From assembly GCF_034259325.1 (NCBI RefSeq), contig NZ_JAXIVS010000026.1, positions 1 to 64,000 on the forward strand: a stretch of DNA of 64,000 bases, read 5' to 3'. A program made the translations under genes and the position numbers. This document shows, piece after piece, positions 51,955 to 62,500 of this stretch. The stretch is from Hyalangium ruber. Its GTDB lineage: Bacteria > Myxococcota > Myxococcia > Myxococcales > Myxococcaceae. The notes below the pieces were generated by a model. That model saw only the letters and a program-made list of their open reading frames with translations, had not been told where the DNA came from and made no database searches. The first letter of the stretch is position 1. Every line of letters starts with the position of its first letter.

Positions 51955-52368
51955 ATGAGCCCCGACCCGTCCTCTCCTCCCGTCTCTCGCGTCCTTCGCA
52001 AGGACGAGCTGGAGCTGCGCGCCTCCTCCGAGGAGCTGGAGGTACACATCTGGGACTACCACGCCGCTCCGGTCCACCTCTCGCTCGAGGAGCTCGAAGA
52101 GCTTGGCCTGATGGCGACTCCAGAGCGAGAGGAGAGCGCCGTGAGCCAGGTGGCGCCCTGGCGCCGGGCGATGCGGGAGGGCCGGCGAGACATGACCACC
52201 CCCCGGCTGAGCGAAGAGGCCAGCGCGCGAGCCCTGCATGTCGGAGGGGTGGCCTGGCTGCCCGTGGCCGAGGGCTTGGACGTTTATGTCGTCAGCTATC
52301 ACACCGGGCCGGTGCGGCTGGGGTTGGCGCACCTGGCGCGGCTCGGCCTGCGGTACCGGAACGCCTGA
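51955..52368 (+). CDS. Hypothetical protein
   Basis: A 137-aa soluble protein with GAGGT upstream of ATG 51955. Two segments repeat a pattern: LRASSEELEVHIWDYHAAPVHL..LEELGL and WLPVAEGLDVYVVSYHTGPVRL..LARLGL. This looks like an internal duplication of an about 35-residue beta-beta-alpha unit with conserved YH. It converges on the kinase-AAA gene, 12 bp apart. Function unknown. Confidence 0.6.
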   Translation: MSPDPSSPPVSRVLRKDELELRASSEELEVHIWDYHAAPVHLSLEELEELGLMATPEREESAVSQVAPWRRAMREGRRDMTTPRLSEEASARALHVGGVAWLPVAEGLDVYVVSYHTGPVRLGLAHLARLGLRYRNA

Positions 52369-52380
52369 AGCCCGCGCGGC

Positions 52381-55300
52381 CTACGCCGTCGTGCGCAGCC
52401 CCAGCTGTCGCATCACATCGCCGCGCAAGGTGGTGACGCGGCCCAGCAGGCCGGGGGCGCTGGCGGCGAGGAACGCCTTCTCCGCCGCATCCAGGGCCTG
52501 GGAGGCCTCCAGCGGCTCGCACGCGAGCCACAGCTCCGCCAGGGCCAGGTTCACCAGCCCCACCTGCAGCACGTTGCGCGACTCCTGGGCGACCACCAGC
52601 GCTCGCTTCAGGTGGGCGATGCCCTCCTCGGTGGGCACGAGCGGCGCCAGCGCGCGGCGGGCGAGGATCTCGTCGAAGGGGTTCTCCAGCTCCGAGTCCA
52701 GCGCGCGCGCCAGGGCCACCTCCGCGGCCTCGCGCGCGGCGGCCTCGCGCCCCTGGGCCCGCTCGAAGCGCGACTGGTAGACGCGCAGCAGCGTCTCCAT
52801 GCGGAACTCGCCGGTACGCGCCAGGGCCAGGGCCTGGGGCAGCGACTCGCGAGCGGCGCGCACGTCATCGCAGAGCACGTCCCGGCAGGCGCCGTACACC
52901 TGGACATAGAGCTGCAGCCACCGGTCCCCGGGCAGCAGCTTGACCAGGGACTGGCCCCGGGCGAGCACGGCGTCCACCAGCTCGAGCTCGCCGCGCTCCA
53001 GGTAATAAGGAGGCGTGTAGATGGCGAGGTTGCGCTCGGGCAGGCGCGGGTTGCCCAGGCGGCGGATCAGCTCCAGCTTCTCGGCGAGCACCGGGGCCAG
53101 CGCGGCACCATCGCCCGTGAAGGCGGCGCGGACGATCTGCGAAAACAGGTGGTACACGCGCACGTCGGTGAAGCCGTACACCTCGGCCACCTCGAACCCG
53201 TCGCGCATGGCGTCTTCATCGAGCGGCTCGCCGCGCAGGGCGCGGTTCATGTTGAGGAAGTAGGCGCCCATGCCCAGCGCCCACGCCAGGCGGGGAGACA
53301 GCCGGCCCACCGCGTCCCGGAAGGAGCGCAGCCGCTCCACCTGCTCGCGCTGGGCCTTGAGCACGCCGGCGAAGTTGCCCGTGTGCGCGCTGGCCGCCGC
53401 CCGGGCGATGAGCACGGCGGCCCGGAAGGGCGAGTCCACCGGGTGCTCGGCCTCCACGCGCTCCAGCAGCGCCTGGAAGTCCTCGGTGCGGCCCATGATG
53501 GCCATGGCGGTGCTCTGGAGGATCTGCAGCTCGGCCTTCTTCCAGAAGACCTCCACGGGCGGCATGCGCTCGGACAGGGGGATGTGCCGGAAGACCTGGC
53601 GCAGCAGCTTGGTCCGCTCCAGCCCCGTGGCGGTGCGCGCCGCGTCGAGCTGCTCCAGGGCCTCCTGGCGGCCGGCGGCCAGATCCACCGTGTCCGCCCA
53701 GTGCGCGAAGAGCTTCTCGGCGTACTCCAGCGTGGTGGGCGGATCGCTCGTGTAGCCCACCTCGATGAGCGTGGCCCAGATGCGAACGGTCTGGTCGATG
53801 CGCTCGGGCGTGCGGGGCTCCAGCTCCAGGAGCTGCGCGGCCTCCTTCAAGAGGAGCGTGGCGTCCAGCATCGCCTGGGCCTCGATGGCGGCCTGGCCCG
53901 CGCGCATCAGCGGCTCGATGGCGCGGCGCGGCTGGGTGGAGCGAGCGAAGTGATAGCCCACCACGCGGTCGGCGGCCGGGTTGTCGCGCCCCATCGACTG
54001 CAGCACCTCGGCGACGCGGCCGTGGTAGGCCCGGCGCGCCTCCTCGGGCGTGCTCTCGTAGATGGCCTGGTGCACGGTGTCGTGCGTGAAGACGTAGCGG
54101 CCCTCGGAGAGCTGGAGGAACTGCCGGGCGACGATGTCATCGAGCGCCTGGAACAGGTCGACCTCGAGCATGCCCGCCAGGGCGCGCACCATGGGCAAGC
54201 CCAGCGCGCGTCCCGCGGGAGCCAGCCGCCGCAGCAGCGCCACGCGGTCCGAGGGCACCGCCGAGAGCCGCGCCAGGATGGCCCCCTCGATGGTCGCCGG
54301 CAGGGCGCGGGTGGCCAGGTCCCCATCCGCCATCCACCGGCCGCCCACGCGGCGCAGCGCGCCCTGCTCCACCAGCGCGCGCAGACACTCGGTGGCGAAG
54401 AAGGCATTGCCTCCGGTGATGGTGTGCAGCCGCTCCACGAAGCCGGTGGGTACCTGGAGGCCGCGCAGCGCCAGCGCCACCAGCTTCTCCACGTGCTCGG
54501 CCGTCAGCGGCGCCAGGTCCATGCGCACCGTGAGGCCCTCATCCACCGTCTGGAAGGCCAGGCTCAGGCGGCTGAGGGCATCGGGGCGGAACGAGCCCAC
54601 CACCAACCCGCGCGTGCGGTGGAGCGCGCGGATGATGACGTTGAGCATCTCCAGGGTGGCGGAGTCCGCCCACTGGAGGTCCTCGAAGCACAGGACGAAG
54701 GCCTGGCGCTTGGAGAGGGCCTGGAGCCACTCGGTGAGCGCGCCGAAGACGGCGATCTTCTCCGCGCCCGTGTCCTTGAAGGCCGGGGCGGGCACGGTGG
54801 CGAGCGCGGGCAGAACGCGGCCCAGCAGCGGCCCCAGCCGCTCGGTCAGCTCCGCGGGAGTCAGGGGCACCAGGCAGCGCAAGGCCTGGGAGATGGGAGC
54901 CAGCGGCGCCAGTCCCTCCACGCGGCACTGGCCCAGGCCGAAGGGCATCTCCGCCAGCTTGGCCTGCAGCTCGAACTCCTGGAGTAGCCGCGACTTGCCC
55001 ACGCCCGCGGGAGCGCCGATGAGGATGGCGCGCGACTGGCCCCAGTCGGCCTCCGCCAGCGAGTTCATGAGCTGCTCCAGCTCCGCCTCGCGGCCTACGA
55101 CTTCGGGCACGTGCAGGTAGCTGGCGCGAACCGAGAGCGGCTCCTCGGGCAGGGGCTCTCCGCTGGCGCGACAGAGCGCCTCCAGGAGCTGGCCGGCGTC
55201 CTGGAAGCGCTTCTGCGGATCCTTGGCCAGCAGCACGAGGATGATCTCCTCCAGCGCCGGCTCCACGGGGCAGAGGGAGGAGGGCCGAGGCGGTGGCCGG

Positions 55301-56097
55301 GTGAGGTGATCCGCCAGTAGGGCCGCGGGGCTCTGGCGCTTGAAGGGCAGCCTTCGCGTGGCCAGGTAGTACGCGGTGACACCCAGCGAGTACAGGTCCG
55401 CGCGCCCGTCGATGCTGGCGCCGCGCTGCCACTCGGGGGCCATGTACTCGAGGGTGCCCTTGAGCTTGCCAGGGCTCGGGGTGCCGAGCTGGTGCATGAC
55501 CCCGAAGTCCATCAGCTTCACCGTGCCGTCATCGGTGATGCGGACGTTGCTGGCCTTGATGTCACAGTGGACGTACAGGCGCGCGTGGATGAAGGCGAGC
55601 ACCTGCGCCATCTGGATCAGGATGCGATAGATGGTGCGCGCATCCAGCGGCTGCTCACGCGTGAGGGTGCTGAGGTCCCTTCCGCTGACCACCTCCATGG
55701 TGATGAAGCGGTTGCCCGACTCGGTCATGCCGCAGTCGAAGACGCGCAGGGTGCCGGGGTGCTGCAGCTTGGTCATCGCGAAGAACTCGTGCCGGAACAT
55801 CAGCACCAGCTCCTCCACCTTGGCCGGGCTCAGACCCTCGGGGACCTGCATCTCCTTGAGGGCCACCTGACGCAGCTCCTGGAGGTCCTCCGCCAGCCAG
55901 ATGCGCCCCATGCCGCCCTCGCCCAGCACCCGCTCGATGCGGTAGCGGCCCTTGACCAGGGTGCCGGGCTCGAGCAGCGAGCGGCGCTCCCCGGTCCTCA
56001 GGCTCGGCATGGTGATGGGGGTGCGGGTTCGCTCCTCCAGGGCCGTCGACGGTCGGCTGCTCTCGTCGAGGACTGAAGTCTTGTCTTCGTCGCTCAT
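52381..56097 (-). CDS. Ser/Thr protein kinase fused to AAA ATPase and TPR-like region
   Basis: A 1238-aa protein from ATG 56097; the longer frame to 56352 is rejected because the extra 85 residues lack kinase-family character and cover an operator-like region. The kinase domain (about residues 45-310) has GEGGMGRIWLAE, VALKEM, HCDIKASN in place of HRD, DFG in LMDFGVMHQ and APEWQ. The HRD Arg is Cys, which is usual in RD-negative kinases. An AAA_16-type ATPase follows (GAPAGVGKSRLLQEF, LCFEDLQWADS) and then a helical TPR-like region to the end. Such three-part proteins are common signalling and developmental regulators in myxobacteria. Confidence 0.85.
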   Translation of the reverse strand: MSDEDKTSVLDESSRPSTALEERTRTPITMPSLRTGERRSLLEPGTLVKGRYRIERVLGEGGMGRIWLAEDLQELRQVALKEMQVPEGLSPAKVEELVLMFRHEFFAMTKLQHPGTLRVFDCGMTESGNRFITMEVVSGRDLSTLTREQPLDARTIYRILIQMAQVLAFIHARLYVHCDIKASNVRITDDGTVKLMDFGVMHQLGTPSPGKLKGTLEYMAPEWQRGASIDGRADLYSLGVTAYYLATRRLPFKRQSPAALLADHLTRPPPRPSSLCPVEPALEEIILVLLAKDPQKRFQDAGQLLEALCRASGEPLPEEPLSVRASYLHVPEVVGREAELEQLMNSLAEADWGQSRAILIGAPAGVGKSRLLQEFELQAKLAEMPFGLGQCRVEGLAPLAPISQALRCLVPLTPAELTERLGPLLGRVLPALATVPAPAFKDTGAEKIAVFGALTEWLQALSKRQAFVLCFEDLQWADSATLEMLNVIIRALHRTRGLVVGSFRPDALSRLSLAFQTVDEGLTVRMDLAPLTAEHVEKLVALALRGLQVPTGFVERLHTITGGNAFFATECLRALVEQGALRRVGGRWMADGDLATRALPATIEGAILARLSAVPSDRVALLRRLAPAGRALGLPMVRALAGMLEVDLFQALDDIVARQFLQLSEGRYVFTHDTVHQAIYESTPEEARRAYHGRVAEVLQSMGRDNPAADRVVGYHFARSTQPRRAIEPLMRAGQAAIEAQAMLDATLLLKEAAQLLELEPRTPERIDQTVRIWATLIEVGYTSDPPTTLEYAEKLFAHWADTVDLAAGRQEALEQLDAARTATGLERTKLLRQVFRHIPLSERMPPVEVFWKKAELQILQSTAMAIMGRTEDFQALLERVEAEHPVDSPFRAAVLIARAAASAHTGNFAGVLKAQREQVERLRSFRDAVGRLSPRLAWALGMGAYFLNMNRALRGEPLDEDAMRDGFEVAEVYGFTDVRVYHLFSQIVRAAFTGDGAALAPVLAEKLELIRRLGNPRLPERNLAIYTPPYYLERGELELVDAVLARGQSLVKLLPGDRWLQLYVQVYGACRDVLCDDVRAARESLPQALALARTGEFRMETLLRVYQSRFERAQGREAAAREAAEVALARALDSELENPFDEILARRALAPLVPTEEGIAHLKRALVVAQESRNVLQVGLVNLALAELWLACEPLEASQALDAAEKAFLAASAPGLLGRVTTLRGDVMRQLGLRTTA

Positions 56098-56202
56098 CGG
56101 AGAGTGTGGGGGGAGAAGGCTCACGGATCGAACCGGCGCGGGAGAGATATCACCTTTCGATGTAACCTCCGCATTCTGAGCATACCGCTTTTCCAGATCC
56201 AG

Positions 56203-56221
56203 CCCTACCCGGTGTGTAGGG
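56203..56221. promoter_or_regulatory. CCCTAC/GTAGGG inverted repeat
   Basis: CCCTAC at 56203-56208 and GTAGGG at 56216-56221 form a six-bp dyad about 105 bp upstream of the kinase-AAA start. The window also has CCCTACCCGG overlapping it. It could be a binding site or a leader hairpin; nothing further supports a choice. Confidence 0.3.
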
Positions 56222-56349
56222 TTAACAGGAGAAGCGGTCGTGAGCTCCGCGGGGTGGCCCCAGTCCCCTGCGGCTCCCTCGGTTTCACACCGAGCAGACA
56301 AGCCCTCAACCATCCTGATGGGTCGGGCATGAGCCAGGGCGCGGTGCGT

Positions 56350-56376
56350 CATATCGGGCGCCTGTCACCCGATATG
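56350..56376. promoter_or_regulatory. CATATCGGG/CCCGATATG operator-like dyad
   Basis: A perfect nine-bp inverted repeat, CATATCGGG (56350-56358) and CCCGATATG (56368-56376), with a nine-base centre (CGCCTGTCA). It lies between the divergent kinase-AAA gene and the giant protein gene. Each arm contains an AT-rich step suited to a dimeric regulator with 18-bp centre spacing. Confidence 0.5.
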
Positions 56377-56403
56377 TCTCACGAAAGTCGCACCGTCTCA
56401 CGG

Positions 56404-56439
56404 CGTGGACTCCCCGTCCGGATTCGTGGACTCCCCGTC
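56404..56439. promoter_or_regulatory. Two 15-bp direct repeats 21 bp apart
   Basis: CGTGGACTCCCCGTC occurs at 56404-56418 and again, without change, at 56425-56439. The period of 21 bp is two helical turns, so both copies face the same side of the DNA. It lies about 125 bp upstream of the giant protein start and 30 bp from the CATATCGGG dyad. Confidence 0.45.
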
Positions 56440-56564
56440 TCGGGCTGAGGAGGTCCTGTCACGTCCAAGTCCTTGAAAGCACAGACAGGGCTCGGTCGCG
56501 GGGCGAGCGGACCGGCGGATGCATTGCGCGCCGGCTGCTTCGACTGACCGCACCGAGAGAACCG

Positions 56565-59500
56565 ATGCCTAGCCGCCAAGAAGGATGGAAGTGGATCCGC
56601 CCCGTGATGCTCGCGTGGGTGCTCGTCTTCACCGTGCTGCCTGGAGTGGGCCATGCCAGTGGGGACATCGTCGTCATCGCCCACGATGGCACCCCATACA
56701 GCGGAGGGAGCGATAACGCCTCGTGGTACCTGCCTCGCCAGCGCGTCGCGAATCATTTCTATGCGACGCACGGCGACGAATACGACTTCCTGGTGGTGCT
56801 GCCGACGTTCTTCAGCTCGCTCGGAGAGGATGCGGCGGGCCTGTATACGCTGGTCCGCAATGACGTGAGCGGCATCGGCAAGCCGCTCTACAACAGCAGC
56901 GCCGCCTTCGGCAGTGCGGGGCGCCTCAAGGGCTACATCGACCTGCGGTCGCTGATGTCCGGGGTGCCTTCCTCGCCGGAGACCGAGGCCATCGTGCTGG
57001 CCCACGAGGTAGCCCACCAGTGGTCGGGCCAGGTCGGCTACCGGGAGACGACCTCCAGCCAACGCAGCGAGGAGCTGCTGGGCCGGGATGGGGCGCACTG
57101 GAGCTTCTTCCTCGACTCACAAGCCTCGGTGCTCTACGGCTCGGACTGGGAGGCGCGAGGCCCGGGGAGCTTCGAGTCCATCGGCGCGCGGCGTCGCCTC
57201 TCGGAGTTGGATCTGTACCTCATGGGCTTCCTGAGCCCCTGGGAGGTCGGGCCGCTGACCCTGCTCTCGCCAGCGCCTGGAGAGAGCCATACCGCGCAGG
57301 ACATTCCTCCGCCGGATGGCACCCGGGTCTCCGTCACCTCGCGGCAGTTGAGCCTGGAGGGCATCATCCGCGCCGAGGGCGCACGGTGGCCGGACAGCGC
57401 GGGTTCCCAGAAGCAGTTCCGGGCGGCCTTCATCTTGCTGACCGCTCCGGGGCAGTCCGCGACGCCCGCACAGCGGACCTTCGCTGAGTCGCTGCGACGC
57501 TCCTTCGAGAACCACTTCTTCTTCCTCACGCGAGGGCGGGGCCTGTTCGAGACGGATCTTGTCGAGCGGCCGCCCGCGCCGGTGGCGGAGGCCCCCAGCG
57601 TGCAGCTTGGCGTCTCCTATCTGCTGTCCCGGCAGCGGGCCGAGGGGGACTGGGCGACCCGACCGGAGGCCTCGCTGCGAGAGACGCAGCAGGCGCTCGA
57701 CGCGCTCCGCCTGTTCCTCTCCAACCCGGGCGTACCGGCCTCCGTGGATCGGGCGTGGAACCACCTGGAAACGCGCCAGCCCGTGGATGTGGATGGCCTG
57801 GCGCGGCTGTCTCTGTCGATGCGGGGAGAGAGCCCGACGACGCTGGCGCGCCTGAATGCGTACCGCCAGAACTCGGGGAGCGTGGGACTGTCTCCCGGCT
57901 ACCGCTCGACCCTGCTCGACACGGCGTTGTTGGGGCTGGCGCTGACGCAGGCCTCCCTCGCGCCGGACCCAACGCCCGAGGTGACGGCCTTCCTGCTCGA
58001 GCAGCAGAACGCGGACGGCGGCTGGCCCGCGCTGCCGGGAGGCCCCAGCCGGTTCGAGCCCACGGCCCTGGTGCTGGAATACCTGGCGCGGATTCCACGG
58101 ACGCCGGCCATCACCGCCGCGGCGCAGGAGGCGTTCGCGTTCTTCCGCCAGCACCGTGACTCGCGGGGCTTCTTCGTGGAGGCGGGTACGCGGGTGGCCA
58201 CCACGGGGTGGGCGCTCATGTCGCTGGCCACGTGGCGGCAGCTCACTGCCGAGGAGGCCTCGCGCGCCACGAGCGCCCTGCTCTCCCGGCAGCGGCCGGA
58301 TGGGAGCTGGGAGGGCTCGGTGGTGGACACGGCGCTGGCGCTCAGGGCGCTGCGCATCGCGCTGACGCCCAACCTGACGCTGTCGCCGGGGAGCATCCAC
58401 CTCTCGGCCACACAGGTGACCGCGGGAGAGACGGTCCTCGCCACGGTGCAGCTCTCCAACACCGGGCACGCGGAGGCCCAGAACGTCCTCGTCCAGGGCT
58501 TCGACTCGTTCGGCAGACCGCTGGGCACCGGCGTGCGGGTGGCCTCCCTCGCAGGCGGCGCCACCACCTCGGTGGTGCTGGCCTTCGACACGCGCGACTC
58601 CGGAGGCTCGACGCAGGTGTTCCTGGTAGCGGATCCGGCGGGCACCCTCGATGAAGGACAGGAGGATGACAACCGGGCCGCGGTGCCCCTCCTGGTCGCG
58701 GAGGCACCGCTGGCGCCGGACCTGTTCGTCCACTCGGGCGGCGTCACGCTGTCGCCGTCCAGCATCAACCGGCTGCCGTCGCAGGTGGTGGTGACGGCGC
58801 GAGTGGGCAACCTGGGCAGGACCGACGCTGCCGCCGTGGAGGTCGTCGTCCGGATGGGAGCGCAGGTGCTGGCCACCTCGCAGCTGACACTGGAGGCGCA
58901 GTCGAGCCAGCTGGCGAGCTGGACCGTCCAGGTCTCCGCCCTGCAGGACGCTGGTCGCATCACTGTGGAGGTGGATCCGAGCAACGTGGTGCAGGAGCCG
59001 ATCGAGACCAACAACGCACAGTCGCTGCGACTCGGGGTGTCGCCGGGAGTGGACCTGCGAGTCGTCCGCGTGACGGCGCCAGCAACGGTGGACCAAGGTC
59101 GGGATGCCATCGTCCAGTACGAGCTGGTCAACGGAGGAACCGCCGAGGGAGTCATCGCCGGCAGCCTGGAGATCACCTCCGAAAGTGGGGCCCTCCTCGG
59201 GACGGTGGTGCTGCCCTCGCGGTCCGTGAGCGCGGGAGGCACCATCACGGGCCAGCTCGTCTGGCGCGCGAATGTCGTGGGCTCGCTGCGCGCCACGCTG
59301 CGCGCGCAGCACCCGGGTGACCTGGACCGGAGCAACGACACGGGCTCCACGACATTCGAGGTGCAGCCCTCATCGCTGGCCAACCTGGTGGCGGCGATCG
59401 GCACCCTGTCCATCACCCCCGAGCCGCCCCAGGAGACGAAGCCGGCCACCGTCTCGGTGACGGTCCGCAACAGCGGCCAGGGCCAGGCCCAGAACTTCAC

Positions 59501-62500
59501 CGTGGACTTCTACCTCGGTGTACCCGAGTCGGGTGGCACGCGGTTCCACCGTGAGCAGGTGGCGACGCTGGCGCCTGGAGCCACGCTGCAGCTGAGCGGG
59601 ACACTCACCCTGCCCCAGGAGGCTCCGGAGACGGTCTACGTCATCCTGGATGGAGAGCAGTCGGTCTCCGAGTTCGATGAGGAGGACAACCGGACCTTCC
59701 TCTCCATCTCGCCCGCGGCCATCGCGGATCTGGTGGTGTCGGCGGCGGACATCCGGCCGAGTCCCATCTTCCCGCGAGAGAACACCTCCGTGCCGGTAAC
59801 GGTGTCAGTGATGAACGCGGGCGGCCAGCGCGCGGAGGGCGTCTCCGTGGAGTTGCTGCGAGTGGGAACCAACGGGAGCGAGGAGCTCATCGGCCAGACG
59901 GTCATCGCCGCCATCGAGCCAGGGCAGCGAGGCGAGCCCATCCTCTCCTGGAGCACCACGGGCCTGCGGGGTGCGCAGCGACTGGTCGCGCGGGTGAACG
60001 GCCAGGGAACCGTGCCCGAGCAGCGCGCGGACAACAACCGGGCCGAGCGACAGATCTCGGTCCAGGACGCGGCGCTCGCCCTCTCGGAGCTCTATTTCTC
60101 CCCCAACGGGGACGGCGTCCGGGACGTGACCGACATCTCCTACCGCCTCGCGACGGAGGCAGCCGTGGAGGCGCGCATCGAGGATGCCCAGGGGCGTACG
60201 GTCCAGCTGCTGACGGCGCCTTCGGCGATCGCATCGAGCCTTTCGTGGGATGGCCGCTCCACAGCGGGGCGCATCGTCCCAGATGGCACCTATCGCATCC
60301 ATGTACGGACTCTGGCGCCTTCTCCCGAGCTGCTGCTGGGCACCTTGGAAGCTGTGGTGGATACCAACCGGACGCCGCTGGACACCTCCGAGCCCTCTGC
60401 GCTCGAGGTGGAGAGCCTGGAAGGCACCGCGAGCGCGGACATGCTCTTTGGCCCGGCGGGCGCCATGCCGGACGAGAGTGGCGTGGTGTTTCGGGGGCGC
60501 GAGCCCGGCAAGAGCGGGTGCGGGCTGTACCACCAGTCCCTCGGCGGGGCACCGGCCAGGCGCCTCACGCCCGATGCGTGGCCGTGTGACGCCTACTCCC
60601 CTGGCTCGGGTGGCATGGCCGTCAGTCCGAACGCGCGCTGGATCGCCTTCCATGGCCGGACGACCTGCGCATCGACTGAGAGCACCTGCGGCACCCTGGA
60701 GCTCTTGTCGACCCCAGAGCGCCAGCTCCGCAGGCTCGTGCTCGATGAGGAGTCTCCGCGGAGGGCCATCCTCTTCGCGGTTGCTCCTGTCTTCAGCGCG
60801 GAGGCTTCGCGGGTGTTCTTCGCGACCCTCGATGAATCCCTGGACGTCACCGAGTTTCGCATCGAGGAGATCCGCGTTGATGGGACCCAGCGGCGCATCC
60901 TGGCACGAAGCAGCCATGAACCCGTCGAGCTGAGCCTGTCTCCTGATGGAAGCCAGCTCGCGCTCCTCGATTCGACGGGAGCCGTCTCCCTCCTGGCCCT
61001 CTCGGACGAGAGCCGACGCGCGGTCCTCACGGCCGGTACCATCGCCAAGGGCATCACCCCGAGCGGAACCCCCACTGGAGCCGGAACCAGCGAGGATCTT
61101 CGCCACGGCTGGACGACTTCCGGAGAGGCGCTCATCTATCCGACCCTGGGCTGGCTGCAGTATGCGCCACCGGGCTCGGACTCTATCTACGTCACCGTCG
61201 ATCCCCGGCTGGAGCACAAGGACCTGGTGACGGGAGAGGTTCGCAGACTCTTCACGGGGCCTCCGGGCTCATGGGACTTCGAGGAGAATCAAGCCGCCCT
61301 CGCGGTCCATCCCGTCAGCGGCGGCACGGTGTTCCGTTACAAGCCCCTGCTGAGCATGAATCCTCAGCTCTGGACGGTCTCGCCGATGGGCACGGCACGC
61401 ATGCTTCACCCCTACGACGTGCGCGGAATGCGCTGGTCGCCCGGAGGCAGCTTCCTGTTCGGCTTCAGGGATGCGGAATCGAGCGGTGGGCTTTCGCTGA
61501 GCGCGGTCACCACCCGGGACAACCTCTCCGTGCGGCTGACGGCGACCCGAACACCCGGAGCACCGAGCATCACCTTCCAGGGAACGGCGACGGACCGGAA
61601 CTTCGAGGAGTGGCAGATCAGCGTGCGCGCCTACGCCTCCTCGGAGCCCTTCGTCGTCATTGCCCGCTCCACCACGCCCGTGGCGGCGGGGCAGTTGGCG
61701 GAGTGGATTCCGCCGCAGCCTGGCATGTACGAGGCGCAGCTTCTGGCCAGGGACCGCGCGGGCAATGTCCGCACGAGGACGACGGTCTTCGGCTACAGCC
61801 TGAGCCCTGCCGTGGCCAACGTGTCGCGGACGCCGGAGCTCTTCTCTCCCAATGGCGATGGTGTCCTCGACAAGGTCGAGATCCACTACACGGCCACGCG
61901 GGCCACCCTCGTGGACTTCCAGATCCTCGATGCTCGCAACCAGGTAGTCCGGCAGCACGCGCTGCAGCACGAGCAGCCGGGAAACTTCCACGTGAGCTGG
62001 GATGGACGCGACGCCAGTGGGGTGAGTGTCCCGGACGGTGAGTACACCGTGAGCCTCGATGGGACGCGCCTCTCGGTGGAGATCGACAATACGCCTCCCA
62101 TGGCGATGCTGGCCCTCGACACGAGCGGCGTCGCGAACCTGCCCGCGCCCTATCGATACAGCGATGTCATGCCCGTGGACCTCGACCCTCGTGCGTCCAC
62201 GGATGAGGGCGCGCGGACGAACACACCGGTGCGCATCGTGGTGGCGGGCACCTCCCTGAAGGTTCAGGACGCGCACCTGCAGGAGTGGGCACTCGAAGTC
62301 TCTTCCCCCGAGGATCCTTCCCTGGGACGGACCCTCCTCACGGGGATGCAGGCCGTCGACGAGACGCGCAACCTCGCAGTGGAATCCCTGCGCGGCACCT
62401 TCCGCCTCAGGGTCAAGGATCGGGCCGGAAACAAGGCCCTTACGACGCCCGTTCACCTCGATGACCGGCTGTTCATCACGCTCGTAGGTGCTCCGGAACA

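Noticed and set aside
52612-54987. 791-codon forward frame opposite the kinase-AAA gene
   Set aside because: Composition is His/Arg/Gln-rich, and the reverse frame shows kinase and Walker motifs.
57117-59312. 731-codon reverse-strand frame opposite the giant protein
   Set aside because: Arg/Gly/His-rich antisense text without domains; the forward frame carries clear protease, cyclase-like and CARDB motifs.
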